This document shows, one piece after another, positions 19,169 to 29,329 of a stretch of DNA of 53,548 nucleotides. The position numbers and the translations under genes were made by a program. The DNA comes from Methylobrevis pamukkalensis (GTDB taxonomy: Bacteria; Pseudomonadota; Alphaproteobacteria; Rhizobiales; Pleomorphomonadaceae): assembly GCF_001720135.1 (NCBI RefSeq), contig NZ_MCRJ01000008.1:1-53548 (forward strand), given 5' to 3'. How positions within the stretch are numbered: the first letter of the stretch is position 1; every line of letters begins with the position of its first letter. The notes beneath the pieces were generated by a model, which was not told the DNA's origin, ran no database searches, and saw nothing but the letters and a program-made list of their open reading frames with translations.

Positions 19169-19645
19169 TCAGCCGCCGCACCAGCCGGCACGGGCCCTGC
19201 CGGCATAGGGGCGGGCCAGTCCTTCGCCGAGAAGATCGTCGGCGATCACACGGCCGTCGCTGCCGGTCACGGTCGCCACCACCCGGCCGCCATACTTGTC
19301 GCCGGTGATCGCGGTCAGATGGACGCTGCCGTCGGCGACGAGATCGCCGAGCCGGCGGGTTGCCTTCCGGGCAAGGTCGCGCTCGGCCGGGCAGCGGCCA
19401 CGGGCTTCCGGTGCGTCGATGCCGCGCAGGCGGACGGCGACGGTGACGTCCGTGCCGAGCCAGATCCGGGCCCGCACCAGCAGGGTGTCGCCATCGACCA
19501 CCTCCAGCACGTCGGCCGGGTAGGGGCCGTCGAGCCGCTCGGCGGCGCCGACGGGCAGGGCAAGGCCCGCGGCGAGGAGGCCGGCCGCGAGGAATCGCGT
19601 CAGACAAGTTCGGGCAATCGGCAGGGCGCAGTCGAGTCTAGGCAT
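19169..19645 (-). CDS. Secreted thermonuclease-family (SNase-like) protein
   Basis: 158-aa protein with an N-terminal hydrophobic export signal (residues about 16-34, ending VGA) and a staphylococcal nuclease-like domain. The catalytic signature residues are visible: Asp in VVDGDTLLV, Arg, Asp and Glu in VRLRGIDAPE, and the second Arg in KYGGRVVA. Six or so residues after the domain end in a GWCGG tail. Calcium-dependent DNA/RNA cleavage outside the cytoplasm is expected from the family. It stands alone between two gene-free stretches. Confidence 0.88.
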   Translation of the reverse strand: MPRLDCALPIARTCLTRFLAAGLLAAGLALPVGAAERLDGPYPADVLEVVDGDTLLVRARIWLGTDVTVAVRLRGIDAPEARGRCPAERDLARKATRRLGDLVADGSVHLTAITGDKYGGRVVATVTGSDGRVIADDLLGEGLARPYAGRARAGWCGG

Positions 19646-19733
19646 AAAATCACTTGTATCAGAATAAATTCCTAATGTCAGGTTAATGCATTCTTGCGTC
19701 GGGTTGGTGGAGGTCCGACCGTGCGGGACCGGG

Positions 19734-19880
19734 CCTTTCCCCTCGTCCTTCGAGACGGTCGCTTCGCGACTTCCTCAGGATGAGGGAAAAGGGCAAGCGC
19801 TTGCTGAACATCGCCAGATCTCCCAAGGCCTCACCCTGAGGAGGCCCGAAAGGGCCGTCTCGAAGGGCAAGGCCGGGCGC
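19734..19880. repeat. Palindromic intergenic repeat, copy 2
   Basis: Same architecture as 12897-13036: CCTCGTCCTTCGAGACGG, a short GTCGCTTCGCGACT hairpin, TCCTCAGGATGAGGGAAAAGG, a variable centre, then CCTCACCCTGAGGAGGCC and GGGCCGTCTCGAAGGGCAAGG. Ends are nearly identical between copies while the central 30 or so bases differ. It lies in the 386-base gap between the nuclease and TadG-like genes, which otherwise holds only the nuclease leader and a terminator. Confidence 0.8.
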
Positions 19881-19965
19881 AGGGATGGATGTCCTTGTCG
19901 CTTCATTCCCGGGGTATGACGCGTCACGACGACACGACCTGCCGCCAGGCCTGCGATCAGCGCTC

Positions 19966-20003
19966 AACAAGAAAGGGCGCGCGCCGATCACCGGCGCGCG
20001 CCC
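19966..20003 (-). terminator. Rho-independent terminator of the TadG-like gene
   Basis: A perfect 12-bp stem (GGGCGCGCGCCG at 19975-19986 with CGGCGCGCGCCC at 19992-20003) and a 5-base loop sit 28 bases past the TadG-like stop. On the minus strand it is followed by TTTCTTGTT. Confidence 0.8.
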
Positions 20004-20031
20004 CGTCCTGTCCCTGTCCGCGCCGGAGATC

Positions 20032-21357
20032 TCAGGACGAGAGACGCAGATTGAGGATCTGGTTGGCGATCTCGCCGTAGGCGGCGAGGAGTTCGGCGCC
20101 GTTGGCGGCGTCGAAGAAGGCGAGTTCGCCGTCCACCGTCGAGGCGCAGGCCTTGAGGGTCTTCTTGGCGCTCTCGCCGCTCGCCCCGGTCAGGTCGAAG
20201 CCGATCGTGTAGACGACGACACCATTCGCCTTCATCGCGCTGCAGATCGCGGTGGCGGCGCTGGCCGAGGCGCTCGCCTGGTTGTGCACGGCGGTCTTGT
20301 AGTTCTTCGTGGTGGAGATGTCGTAGTAGGTGTTGTAGAGGCCGTCGGTCATCAGGATCGCGATCTTCTGGACGTCGCTGCCGTAGGCGGACGGGCGGTT
20401 GTCGGCGGGAAACAGGCTCGCCCACTTCGGCGACAGCAGATACTGCGCCCAGGCCGAGCCGATGTGGCCGGCGGTGTAGCCGCCGGTCGGCAGCGAGGTC
20501 AGCGCGGAGATCAGGGTCGTGCGATCGTCGGTCAGCGGCTGGATCGTGCGCGACAGGCAGTAGAAGCTGCCGTCCATCTTCTTGACCGGCGCCAGCGGCA
20601 CCGGCGCGTCGGCCGGGGCCGCATCGCTCGCCGCGGCCGTGCCGGTGCGCTCGACCACGCATTTGGTGTCGGGCTTTGCGACGCCCGAGACGGCGGTGAG
20701 GTAGCTGCCGGGATTGACGCCCTCGCTGAACGGGGCGATCGCGATCCGGACCTTGCCATTGACGTCGGTGCCGGCCGGCAGCAGCGTCTCCACCAGCGAC
20801 TTCGAGGCCTTCTCCAGATCCTTGACCTTCGGCTGCGAACTGCCCGAGGCCCAGTCGCCCATCGACCCGGTGAGGTCGATCATCATCGCCACCTCGACCC
20901 GGGTTCCGTCGATCGCGGCGGTCGCGGTGGAGGAGACGGGAAGATCGTTCAGGCCGGCCAGGGCCATGAAGAAGGTCGGCACCTCGATCTCGGAGGTCAC
21001 CGACACGGTGCTCTCGTCGAAGTCCGGCACCACCACGAAGGACGTGGTCTCGACCTCGGAATCCTTGGAGACCCGGAAGTTCGCGTCATACTGGGCGCGG
21101 GCCAGCGCGTTGATCCTTGCCGTGTCGGTCTCGCCCATGGAGATCTGCTTGGCGGCGATCAGGGCGGCGCTGTCGAGGGCGCCGAGCATCTGGCCGCGGA
21201 TCTTCGTGGCGTGGCCGTAGTCGACCGCCGCGCCCACTGCCAGCAGGATCGCCAGCAGCGAGAAGGAAAACAGCATCGCGACCGAGCCGCGGGTGTCCTG
21301 GGCAAACTGCGCCGGTGCGTTGGGGGTGAGCCTGCGTGCCATTTCGATCTCCGTCAT
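20032..21357 (-). CDS. TadG-like pilus/secretion protein with von Willebrand factor A domain
   Basis: 441-aa protein. The N-terminal TadE/TadG region (GSVAMLFSFSLLAILLAVGAAVDY) provides the single membrane anchor and the pseudopilin-like segment. A VWA domain begins with the MIDAS-type motif MIDLTGSMGDW and continues to the KIAILMTDGLYN strand, with the remaining metal-site residues plausible. The extracytoplasmic part is large. Such proteins associate with Flp/Tad pilus systems, but no other tad or flp genes are nearby, so this may be an orphan envelope protein. ATG 21357 has AGGAGA upstream; ATG 21342 is possible. Confidence 0.88.
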   Translation of the reverse strand: MTEIEMARRLTPNAPAQFAQDTRGSVAMLFSFSLLAILLAVGAAVDYGHATKIRGQMLGALDSAALIAAKQISMGETDTARINALARAQYDANFRVSKDSEVETTSFVVVPDFDESTVSVTSEIEVPTFFMALAGLNDLPVSSTATAAIDGTRVEVAMMIDLTGSMGDWASGSSQPKVKDLEKASKSLVETLLPAGTDVNGKVRIAIAPFSEGVNPGSYLTAVSGVAKPDTKCVVERTGTAAASDAAPADAPVPLAPVKKMDGSFYCLSRTIQPLTDDRTTLISALTSLPTGGYTAGHIGSAWAQYLLSPKWASLFPADNRPSAYGSDVQKIAILMTDGLYNTYYDISTTKNYKTAVHNQASASASAATAICSAMKANGVVVYTIGFDLTGASGESAKKTLKACASTVDGELAFFDAANGAELLAAYGEIANQILNLRLSS

Positions 21358-21647
21358 GAGACAGGTGTCTCCTGACCGGGATCCTTCGCAGAAGTCGTGC
21401 CGTCCGCGCGGTCCGGCAGATCGGGCCGGGCGGCCTGCTGCCAAGTTGCTGGCAGAAAAGAATCGAGCCCGGCCATGTGCTTAACGCAGAGGGTGCCGCG
21501 CCTGCGGCCGTTTACCGGTCGTTAACGACAGGGTGTCCGCCGAGGCACTCCTTTCCCCCGTCGCGGGCGCACGGGCGGCCGGGGCCGTTCCGGATTGACA
21601 CGCCGTTGCCGGCCTTCGCGCGCTGCGCGCCAGCGTCGACATCGGCG

Positions 21648-21908
21648 TCAGAAGTCGACGGCGATGCCCTTGACCTCCCAGTCGCCGTAGCGGGCCGGCT
21701 CGGCGCCGCCGCGGCCGGCGATCTCGCGCGGCAGCTTCGGGGCCGCCGCGGCCTCGGCCCGGCGCTGCTCGGCCTCGGCCAGCGCCCGGCGCGCGGCCGG
21801 GGGCAGGGTGGCCGGATCACGCGCGGGGGCGGCGTTCCCGGTTGCGGTGTCAGTACGGATGGCTTCGGTGGCCGGGTCGGTGGCGATATCGGGGTTGCTG
21901 TCGGTCAT
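21648..21908 (-). CDS. DUF1674 protein, SDHAF4/Sdh8 family succinate dehydrogenase assembly factor
   Basis: 86-aa protein with a disordered Ala/Pro/Thr-rich N-terminus and the conserved C-terminal block [22 protein letters not shown] followed by IAVDF, the signature of DUF1674. Eukaryotic relatives (SDHAF4) chaperone the flavinylated SDHA subunit. No sdh genes are near. The 290 bases before it (21358-21647) hold no recognised gene. The htpX gene is divergent. Confidence 0.9.
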   Translation of the reverse strand: MTDSNPDIATDPATEAIRTDTATGNAAPARDPATLPPAARRALAEAEQRRAEAAAAPKLPREIAGRGGAEPARYGDWEVKGIAVDF

Positions 21909-22118
21909 GTCCGGCCTCGCTCCGTTCCGTTCTCGATCGGCCCGTGCAGGGCCCGTCGCCGCTGGCTGCCCCCGCCCTGTTCCATCAAGGGAACCGATGC
22001 TTGCGGCTGGCCGGCAGCATCCCCATCATATAGAGCAAAATCCGCGCGCCGCCGACAGGCCCGGCTTCAACGCCTGAGACGGTCGGTTCCGCGGTCCATG
22101 CAGAGGTTCACAACGGTC

Positions 22119-23102
22119 ATGAATATCCTGAAGACGGGCATGCTCCTCGCCGCGATGACGGCGCTGTTCATGGGCGTCGGCTTCCTGATCGGCGGCAGGA
22201 GCGGCATGATGATCGCGTTCGCGGTCGCCGCCGCGATGAACATCTTCAGCTACTGGAACGCCGACAAGATGGTGCTGAGGATGCACGGCGCCCGCGAGGT
22301 CGACCGCCGCTCCGCACCCGAATACTACGGCCTCGTCGAGGACCTCGCCCGGCGGGCGCAGATGCCGATGCCGCGGGTCTACATCATGGAGAACCCGCAG
22401 CCGAACGCGTTTGCCACCGGCCGCAATCCGGAAAATGCCGCCGTGGCGGCGACGACCGGCCTGCTGCAGATGCTCAGCCGCGACGAGATCGCCGGCGTGA
22501 TGGCCCACGAGCTCGCCCACATCAAGCATTACGACACGCTGACCATGACGGTGACCGCGACGATCGCCGGCGCGGTGTCGATGCTCGCCAACTTCGGCCT
22601 GTTCTTCGGCGGCAACCGCGACAGCAACGGCAATGGCAACGGGCTCGGCATCGTCGGCATCCTGCTGGCGGTGATCGTCGCGCCGCTGGCGGCCGCGCTG
22701 GTGCAGATGGCGATCTCGCGCACCCGGGAATATTCCGCCGACCGCGCGGGCGCCGAGATCTGCGGCGATCCGATGGCGCTCGCCTCGGCGCTGCAGCGGA
22801 TCTCCGGCGGCGTTGCCCGTGTCGAGAACCGCTCCGCCGAGGCCAATCCCGCCTCGGCGCACATGTTCATCATCAATCCGCTGTCGGGCGCGCGGATGGA
22901 CAATCTCTTTTCCACCCACCCGGCGACCGAAAACCGCATCGCCGCGCTCTCCGACCTAGCCCGGGAGATGGGCCGCCCCGCAGCGGCCCGCGCGGAGACC
23001 GCGCCGGGCCGCTACCCGGGCGGCTCCGTGCCGGGGGCAGGCCGGACGCGCGGTGGTCCGTGGTCGCGCGGACCTCGTAATCGGGGCGGTCCCTGGGGCT
23101 GA
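22119..23102 (+). CDS. htpX: Zinc metalloprotease HtpX
   Basis: 327-aa inner-membrane M48 peptidase for membrane-protein quality control. Two N-terminal helices ([20 protein letters not shown] and [17 protein letters not shown]) are followed by the zinc motif [10 protein letters not shown], a second hydrophobic pair and the third-ligand segment [26 protein letters not shown] is the usual C-terminal block, followed by a Gly/Arg/Pro-rich tail of about 40 residues. I chose ATG 22119 (MNILKTG) because it matches the family; ATG 22098 would add seven residues. rsmB follows 20 bases later. Confidence 0.96.
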   Translation: MNILKTGMLLAAMTALFMGVGFLIGGRSGMMIAFAVAAAMNIFSYWNADKMVLRMHGAREVDRRSAPEYYGLVEDLARRAQMPMPRVYIMENPQPNAFATGRNPENAAVAATTGLLQMLSRDEIAGVMAHELAHIKHYDTLTMTVTATIAGAVSMLANFGLFFGGNRDSNGNGNGLGIVGILLAVIVAPLAAALVQMAISRTREYSADRAGAEICGDPMALASALQRISGGVARVENRSAEANPASAHMFIINPLSGARMDNLFSTHPATENRIAALSDLAREMGRPAAARAETAPGRYPGGSVPGAGRTRGGPWSRGPRNRGGPWG

Positions 23103-23122
23103 CCGCCGGAGCCAAGCATCTC

Positions 23123-24477
23123 ATGACCACTGTCACATCCCGGCGGGACCGATCGCCCCGCCCGCCCGCGCTGCCGCCCGGCGGCGCGGCCCGTCTGCTG
23201 GCCGCCGACCTCGTCGGCGGCGTCTTCCAGGGGCGGCTGCTCGACGGCCTGCTCGACGACGGGCCGCTGGCGGCCCGCTTCGAGGCGCTCGAGGTCAAGG
23301 ACCGCGCGCTGGTGCGGGCGATCGTCGGGGTCACCCTGCGCCGACACGGCCAGATCGCCGACGCGCTCGGCCGGCTGATCGACCGGCCGCTGCCGCAGAA
23401 GGCGGCGGCGCTGCGCGCGATCCTCGCCGTCGGCGCGGCGCAGGTGCTGTTCATGGACATTCCGGACCATGCCGCCGTCGGCCTTGCCGTCGACCATGCC
23501 GGCCGCCAGCCCGACACGCTGAAGTGGAAGGGCCTGACCAACGCCGTGCTGCGGCGGCTGACGCGCGAGCGCGACGCGATTCTTGCCGACCAGGACGAGG
23601 CGGTGCTCAACGCGCCGGACTGGCTGTTTGCCCGCTGGAGCCGCGCCTATGGCCGCGAGACCGCCCGGGCGATCGCCACGGGTCATCTCACCGAACCCAG
23701 CCTCGACCTGTCGCTGCGGGACGACGGCGGGGCGTTCCGCGAGCAGCTCGGCGGCCTCACGCTGCGACCGGCTCGCTGCGTCTCGTCTCCGCCGGCTCCG
23801 TGGAGGCCTTGCCCGGCTACGCGGAGGGCGCGTGGTGGGTGCAGGACGCGGCCGCCTGCCTGCCGCCGCGGCTGCTCGGCGACGTGACGGGCCTCACCGT
23901 CGCCGATCTCTGCGCGGCCCCCGGCGGCAAGACCGCGATGCTGGCGGCCGGCGGCGCGCGGGTCACCGCCGTCGATCATTCGGCGCGGCGTCTGGAGCGG
24001 CTGTCGCGCAATCTCGCCCGCCTCGGTCTCGAGGCCGAGGTGGTGACCGCGGATGTGGCGACCTATGCCGGCGGCCCGTTCGACGCGGTGCTGCTCGACG
24101 CGCCCTGTTCGGCGACCGGGACGATCCGCCGCCATCCGGACGTCGCCTTCCTCAAGGGCGAGGGCGACATCGCCGAGCTGGCGGCGCAGCAGCGCCGGAT
24201 GCTGGAGCGGGCGATCGATCTCGTGAAGCCGGGCGGGCTGCTGGTCTACTGCACCTGCTCGCTCGAGCCGGAGGAGGGCGAGGCGCAGATCCGCCGCGTG
24301 CTCGCCGACGGCCTGCCGGTCGAGCGGGTGCCCGTCGATCCGGCCGAGATCGGCGGCCTGGCCGACGCGGTCACCGCCGAGGGCGACGTGCGCACGCTGC
24401 CGTCGATGCTGCCCAACGCCGACCCGCGGCTGGCCGGCCTCGACGGCTTCTTCATCGCCCGGCTGCGCCGGCTGTGA
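23123..24477 (+). CDS. rsmB: 16S rRNA m5C967 methyltransferase RsmB, frameshifted as sequenced
   Basis: SAM-dependent methyltransferase with an N-terminal NusB-like RNA-binding domain (residues about 18-140: AADLVGGVFQGRLLDG through LKWKGLTNAVLRRLT) and a Rossmann catalytic domain. Motifs CAAPGGKTAML, DAPCSATGTIRRHPDV and the catalytic CTCSLEPEEGE are intact. The frame breaks near 23772: GLTLRPARCVS is followed in the next frame by ATGSLRLVSAGSVEALPGYAEG. Restoring one G in CTGGCGACC gives 451 aa. The heparinase-like and purH genes lie downstream on the same strand, an order I recall from other Rhizobiales. Confidence 0.93.
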
Positions 24478-24798
24478 GGGAGGCGGGCGTGAAGAATCCG
24501 CGCCCGTTGCCACCGGGATCGCTGCGGGGGAGGCCGCCCGGCTCGTCGGATGACCCGGCGGATTTTTCCGGTTCCGGAAACCAGTTGGTAACCAGCTTTC
24601 TGGCCAACTGGGACGGGTGAAAGCCCGGCCTGCAACGATTCGGTTGCCGAGGCCGGCGTTCTCGATCGGAAGGCTCGGCCGTTGCAGCGCGCAACCCAAC
24701 CCATGCACGACCGGATCGGCGCCATGGCGTCGCGCGGGCCGTCGGCGAAGGGCGGCGTCCGCCGTGGTGGCGGTCCGACCTCAGGAAAGGGTGAGCGC
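24478..24798 (+). other. Intergenic gap with a strong hairpin between rsmB and the heparinase-like gene
   Basis: No gene is seen in these 321 bases. The notable structure is CCAGTTGG at 24581-24588 paired with CCAACTGG at 24603-24610, with an inner CCAG/CTGG pair closing a CTTT loop. No T-run follows on the plus strand, so it is not a classical terminator. The last bases provide the ribosome site CAGGAAAGGG for the next gene. Confidence 0.5.
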
Positions 24799-26514
24799 AT
24801 GGCATGGGAGGGCGTGACCGCGACGACGCGCCTCCTCGGGCGCGCGCTTGCCCGATCGACCCGTCGGCTGGTCGCGTCGGTGGAGGATGGCCCGTTCCTG
24901 CGCTGGCGCTGGCCGGGCGCGCTGCCCGAGCGCCTCGTCATCGCGCCGCAGGACATCCGCACCTCCGACCCGACCCGCGCCGCCGACATCTATGCCGGCC
25001 TGTTCGCCTTCGGCGGCAAGCTGGTGGAAACCGGCGGCCGGTCGCCCTTCGACATGCCGTCCCCCTCCGACGACTGGGCGCGGCAGCTCCATTCCTTCGC
25101 GTGGCTGCGTCATCTGAAAGCCGCGGACGGCGCGCTGACCCGGTCCAACGCCCGGGCGCTCGTTTCCGACTGGATCGCCCAGGAGGCCCGCGCCCCGGCG
25201 ATCGCGCTGGAGCCGGAGGTGACGGCGCGGCGCCTGCTCGCCTTCGTCACCCAGTCGCCGCTGATCCTCGAGGACGCCGACCGCGCCTTCTACCGCCGCT
25301 TCCTGAAATCCGTCGTCCGCCACATCCGCCTGCTGCGCCGCGGGCTCAAGCGCACGCAGGAGGGCTATCCGACGCTGATCTGCCTGATCGCGATTGCCGA
25401 GGCGGCGATCGCGCTCGACGGCCAGACCCGGCTGGTGCGGCTCGCCACCCAGAAGCTCGACGCCGAGCTTCTGGCGCAGATCCTGCCCGATGGCGGCCAT
25501 GTCAGCCGCAATCCGCAGGTGATCCTCGACCTGCTCGTCGACCTTCTGCCGCTGCGTCAGGCCTACACCGCGCGCGGCGTCGCGCCGTCGGCGGCGCTGC
25601 TGGGGGCCATCGACCGGATGATGCCGATGCTGCGCTTCTTCCGGCATCGCAACGGCGAGTTCGCCCGCTTCAACGGCATGGGCACGACGCCGGTGGACAC
25701 GCTCGCCGCCGTGCTCGCCCATGACGACGCCCGCGGCCGTCCGGTCGCCAACGCCAGCCATTCGGGCTACCAGCGGCTCGACTGCGGCCGCACCACGCTG
25801 ATCGTCGACATGGGCGCCCCGCCGCCGCGCGGCTTCGACGGCGGCGCCCACGCCGGCTGCCTCGCCTTCGAGATGAGCGCCGGCGCCAGCCGGTTCATCG
25901 TCAACTGCGGCGGCGCGGAAGGCCCCGATCTCTGGTCGGAGGCCGCGCGCCACACCGCCGCCCATTCGACGCTGACGGTGGAGGACACGTCCTCGCTGCG
26001 CTTCGTCGCCTCGCCGCGGCTGCGCAGGCTCGCCGGCACCACGGTGCTGGCCGGGCCGCGCGAGGTGACGTCGGAACGGCTGGAGCGTCACAACGACATC
26101 GCCGTCACCGGCAGCCACGACGGCTATCTGGCGCGCTTCGGCCTCGTTCATCGCCGCTCGCTGACGCTGTCGGCCGACGGCGAGCAGATCCTCGGCGTCG
26201 ACCGGCTCGACGGAAAGGCGGAGACCGCCGGCCGGCGCGCCTTCGCGATCCGCTTCCATCTCCACCCCGCCATCCGTGCCAGCCGCACCGAGGGCGGCGC
26301 GATCCTGATGCTGGCCCCCGACGGCGAGGCCTGGAGCTTTGCCTCCGCCGATGTGGAACCGGAGCTGGCGGAATCGGTCTATCTCTCGGCCGTCCACGGC
26401 CGGCGCCGCAGCCAGCAGATCGTGCTGGCCGGCCGGGTTGCCGAGGCCCCGGAGATCACCTGGTCGATGCAGCGCGAGGCGGCGGGCCGCGCGCCGGTCC
26501 GCCGGGCGCGCTGA
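24799..26514 (+). CDS. Heparinase II/III family protein
   Basis: 571-aa protein. The N-terminal half is an alpha/alpha toroid ([23 protein letters not shown] and [19 protein letters not shown] regions). The C-terminal half is the beta-sheet domain with [32 protein letters not shown], and [14 protein letters not shown]. Heparinase II/III proteins are polysaccharide lyases, but the rhizobial members found beside rsmB and purH have no demonstrated substrate. No clear signal peptide is present. ATG 24799 has a GGAAAGGG 8 bases upstream; an in-frame ATG at 24682 would add 39 low-complexity residues. purH starts 118 bases later. Confidence 0.9.
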   Translation: MAWEGVTATTRLLGRALARSTRRLVASVEDGPFLRWRWPGALPERLVIAPQDIRTSDPTRAADIYAGLFAFGGKLVETGGRSPFDMPSPSDDWARQLHSFAWLRHLKAADGALTRSNARALVSDWIAQEARAPAIALEPEVTARRLLAFVTQSPLILEDADRAFYRRFLKSVVRHIRLLRRGLKRTQEGYPTLICLIAIAEAAIALDGQTRLVRLATQKLDAELLAQILPDGGHVSRNPQVILDLLVDLLPLRQAYTARGVAPSAALLGAIDRMMPMLRFFRHRNGEFARFNGMGTTPVDTLAAVLAHDDARGRPVANASHSGYQRLDCGRTTLIVDMGAPPPRGFDGGAHAGCLAFEMSAGASRFIVNCGGAEGPDLWSEAARHTAAHSTLTVEDTSSLRFVASPRLRRLAGTTVLAGPREVTSERLERHNDIAVTGSHDGYLARFGLVHRRSLTLSADGEQILGVDRLDGKAETAGRRAFAIRFHLHPAIRASRTEGGAILMLAPDGEAWSFASADVEPELAESVYLSAVHGRRRSQQIVLAGRVAEAPEITWSMQREAAGRAPVRRAR

Positions 26515-26632
26515 ACGGCGGCCCGCGCCCGGGCCCCCCTCTTCCGGGCAACCGCGCGATAACGGTTCATTCCCCGCAGGTTTCGTGCTATCGGCGCGCC
26601 AGCTTCCGATCCCCGATCCGCGGACCTGCGCC

Positions 26633-28234
26633 ATGAAAGTCTCGACCGTCACGCCTCCCGACCGCATCCAGCCGAAGCGGGCGCTGATCTCGGTGTCCGA
26701 CAAGGCCGGAATGGTCGAGTTTGCCCGGGCGCTGCACGGCGCCGGCGTCGAGATCCTTACCACCGGCGGCTCGAAGGCGGAGCTGGAGGCGGCGGGCGTG
26801 CCGGTCGTCGAGGTCGCGTCCGTCACCGGCTTTCCCGAAATCATGGACGGGCGGGTGAAGACCCTGCACCCGAAGATCCACGGCGGCCTCCTGGCCGTGC
26901 GCGGCGAGCCGTCCCATGCCGAGGCGATGGCGACCCACGGCATCGAGGGCATCGATATCCTCTGCGTCAATCTCTACCCGTTCGAGGCGACGGTGGCGCG
27001 CGGCGCCCCGGCCGAGGAGACGGTGGAGAACATCGACATCGGCGGGCCGGCGATGATCCGAGCCGCCGCCAAGAACCACGGCTATGTCACCGTCGTGGTC
27101 GAGCCCTCCGACTATGGCGCGGTGATCGAGGCGATCGCGGCCGGCGGCCCGACCGTCGACCTGCGCCGCCGGCTCGCCGCCAAGGCGTTTTCGCGCACGG
27201 CGGCCTATGACGCGGCGGTCTCCGGCTGGTTCGCGCGCGAACTGTCGGCCGAACCCGGCGACTTCTTCGCGGTCGGCGGACGGCTGGCGGAGGAGCTGCG
27301 CTACGGCGAGAACCCGCACCAGTCGGCCCGCTTCTACCGCACCGGCGAGCCGCGCTTCGGCGTTGCCACCGCCCGGCAGGTCCAGGGCAAGGCGCTCTCC
27401 TACAACAACATCAACGACACCGACGCCGCCTTCGAACTCGTCTCCGAATTCGGCGCGGACCGGCCGGCGGTGGCGATCATCAAGCACGCCAACCCCTGCG
27501 GCGTCGGCACCGGGGCCAGCCTGCTGGAGGCCTACGAGAAGGCGCTCGCCTGCGACCCGGTCTCGGCCTTCGGCGGCATCGTCGCGCTGAACGGCCGGCT
27601 GGACGCCGAGGCGGCCGCGAAGATCGTCGAGGTGTTCACCGAGGTGATCATCGCCCCGGAGGCGAGCGACGAGGCGGCGGCGATCATCGCGGGAAAGAAG
27701 AACCTGCGGCTGCTCGTCACCGGCGGGCTCGCCGATCCGGCCACGCCGGGGCTCGCCGTGCGCTCGGTCGCCGGCGGCCTGCTGGTGCAGTCGCGCGACT
27801 TCGGGCGGATCGGCGCGGACGACCTGCGCGTCGTCACGAAGCGGGCGCCGACGGCGGCCGAGATCGCCGACCTGCTGTTCGCCTTCCGGGTCGCCAAGCA
27901 CGTGAAGTCCAACGCCATTGTCTATGCGAAGGGCGGGGCGACGGTGGGCATCGGCGCCGGCCAGATGAGCCGGGTCGATTCCTCGCGGATCGCCGCGCGC
28001 AAGGCCGAGGATGCGGCGGCGGCCGCCGGCCTTTCCGGCCGGCTGACGGACGGGGCCGTGGTCGCCTCCGACGCCTTCTTCCCCTTTGCCGACGGCCTTC
28101 AGGCGGCGGTCGAGGCGGGGGCCACGGCGGTGATCCAGCCGGGCGGCTCGATGCGCGACGACGAGGTGATCGCCGCGGCCGACGCCGCGGGCCTTGCCAT
28201 GGTGTTCACCGGCATGCGCCATTTCCGCCATTGA
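26633..28234 (+). CDS. purH: Bifunctional AICAR formyltransferase / IMP cyclohydrolase
   Basis: 533-aa cytosolic enzyme for the last two steps of IMP synthesis. The N-terminal MGS-like cyclohydrolase domain starts at [19 protein letters not shown] and contains [13 protein letters not shown] and [13 protein letters not shown]. The formyltransferase domain carries [23 protein letters not shown] and the C-terminal [12 protein letters not shown], all diagnostic. Length is typical. The frame is intact across 1.6 kb, unlike several neighbours. Confidence 0.98.
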   Translation: MKVSTVTPPDRIQPKRALISVSDKAGMVEFARALHGAGVEILTTGGSKAELEAAGVPVVEVASVTGFPEIMDGRVKTLHPKIHGGLLAVRGEPSHAEAMATHGIEGIDILCVNLYPFEATVARGAPAEETVENIDIGGPAMIRAAAKNHGYVTVVVEPSDYGAVIEAIAAGGPTVDLRRRLAAKAFSRTAAYDAAVSGWFARELSAEPGDFFAVGGRLAEELRYGENPHQSARFYRTGEPRFGVATARQVQGKALSYNNINDTDAAFELVSEFGADRPAVAIIKHANPCGVGTGASLLEAYEKALACDPVSAFGGIVALNGRLDAEAAAKIVEVFTEVIIAPEASDEAAAIIAGKKNLRLLVTGGLADPATPGLAVRSVAGGLLVQSRDFGRIGADDLRVVTKRAPTAAEIADLLFAFRVAKHVKSNAIVYAKGGATVGIGAGQMSRVDSSRIAARKAEDAAAAAGLSGRLTDGAVVASDAFFPFADGLQAAVEAGATAVIQPGGSMRDDEVIAAADAAGLAMVFTGMRHFRH

Positions 28235-28457
28235 GCCGCGGTTGTTCGCGCTGAGCGGACGATGGCGGGGTCCATCCCGTTGAAGTTGCGGCCTTTTTGC
28301 AACGGTCGGCGATCGATGCCGCATTGCGGCACGGGTGGCATTGCCATCGCCGCCGGAAGCTGTTTTCTGAAGGGCAGCGGCGCGATGCGCCGGCCGGCGC
28401 ACGGACGCCGAAGGGCTGCCCACCCTCTTCGGGCATCACGAACATATCGAAGGTGAC

Positions 28458-29329
28458 ATGACGACACGGATCGTATCCCGATCGGTGCTGCGTCTTGCCG
28501 CGGCCGCATGCCTGATGCTGCCGGCCGTGCTCGACGCCGCCGCCCAGACCCTGCCCCCCGCCGCCAGCCGCGGCGCGACGCCCGCGGAACTCGCCTCCGT
28601 CGAGCCGGCCGCGCCGCAATCCCTTTTCTCCGGCGTTGCCACGGCGGCCCTGCCGGAGGCCTGTCCGGTGCCTGATCCGCTGCTCGCCCTCGACGGCCGG
28701 CTCGATGGCGCGATCCGCCGCGTGGTGGACGACGGCCGGCTCAAGGTTCTGGCGATCGGCTCCTCGTCGACCCGCGGCCTTGGCGCCAGCAGCCCGGCGA
28801 CAACCTATCCGGCCAGGCTCGAGGTGGAACTGGAGCGGCGGTTGCCGGACATCGCGGTGGAGGTGATCAACCGCGGCATCAACGGCGAGAAGGTGGCCGG
28901 GGCGATCAAGCGGCTCGTGGCCGAGGTCGAGGCGGACCGGCCGGATCTGGTGATCTGGCAGCTCGGCACCAACGACCGGATCAAGGGCGTCACCCTCGAC
29001 AAGATGGGCGAGGTGGTGATGGCCGGGATCGACTGGCTGAAGGCGCGCGGGATCGACGCGATCCTGATGGACCCGCAGTTCTATCCGAAGGTGGTGGGCG
29101 ACACCGGCTATGCCGAGTTCGTTGCCGGCATCGACCGGATGGCGGCGACGAGCGCCGTGCCGGTGGTGCGCCGCTTCGACGCGATGCGCCACTGGGCGAG
29201 CCTGCCGGAGGCGGTGCGCCGGCCGGTGCTGGCCCGCGACAACTTCCACATGAACGACCAGGCTATTCCTGCGTCGCGCAGATGATCGCCGAGGGCCTTG
29301 CCCGGCGGATCAGGGTCGCGGGGATGTAG
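28458..29329 (+). CDS. Secreted SGNH/GDSL-type esterase, frameshifted near its end as sequenced
   Basis: About 290 aa after repair, with a Sec signal peptide (residues about 1-29, ending AAAQ). The four SGNH blocks are visible: Ser in [11 protein letters not shown], Gly in RGINGEKV, Asn in QLGTNDR, and Asp/His in DNFHMND. Just after the last block one G is missing (CAGGCTATTCC for CAGGGCTATTCC, near 29263). The frame as sequenced ends in AIPASRR at 29285, whereas the corrected one reads [19 protein letters not shown] and stops at 29329. The corrected end overlaps the convergent MFS gene by 20 bases. Likely a periplasmic esterase or lysophospholipase-like enzyme. Confidence 0.85.
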
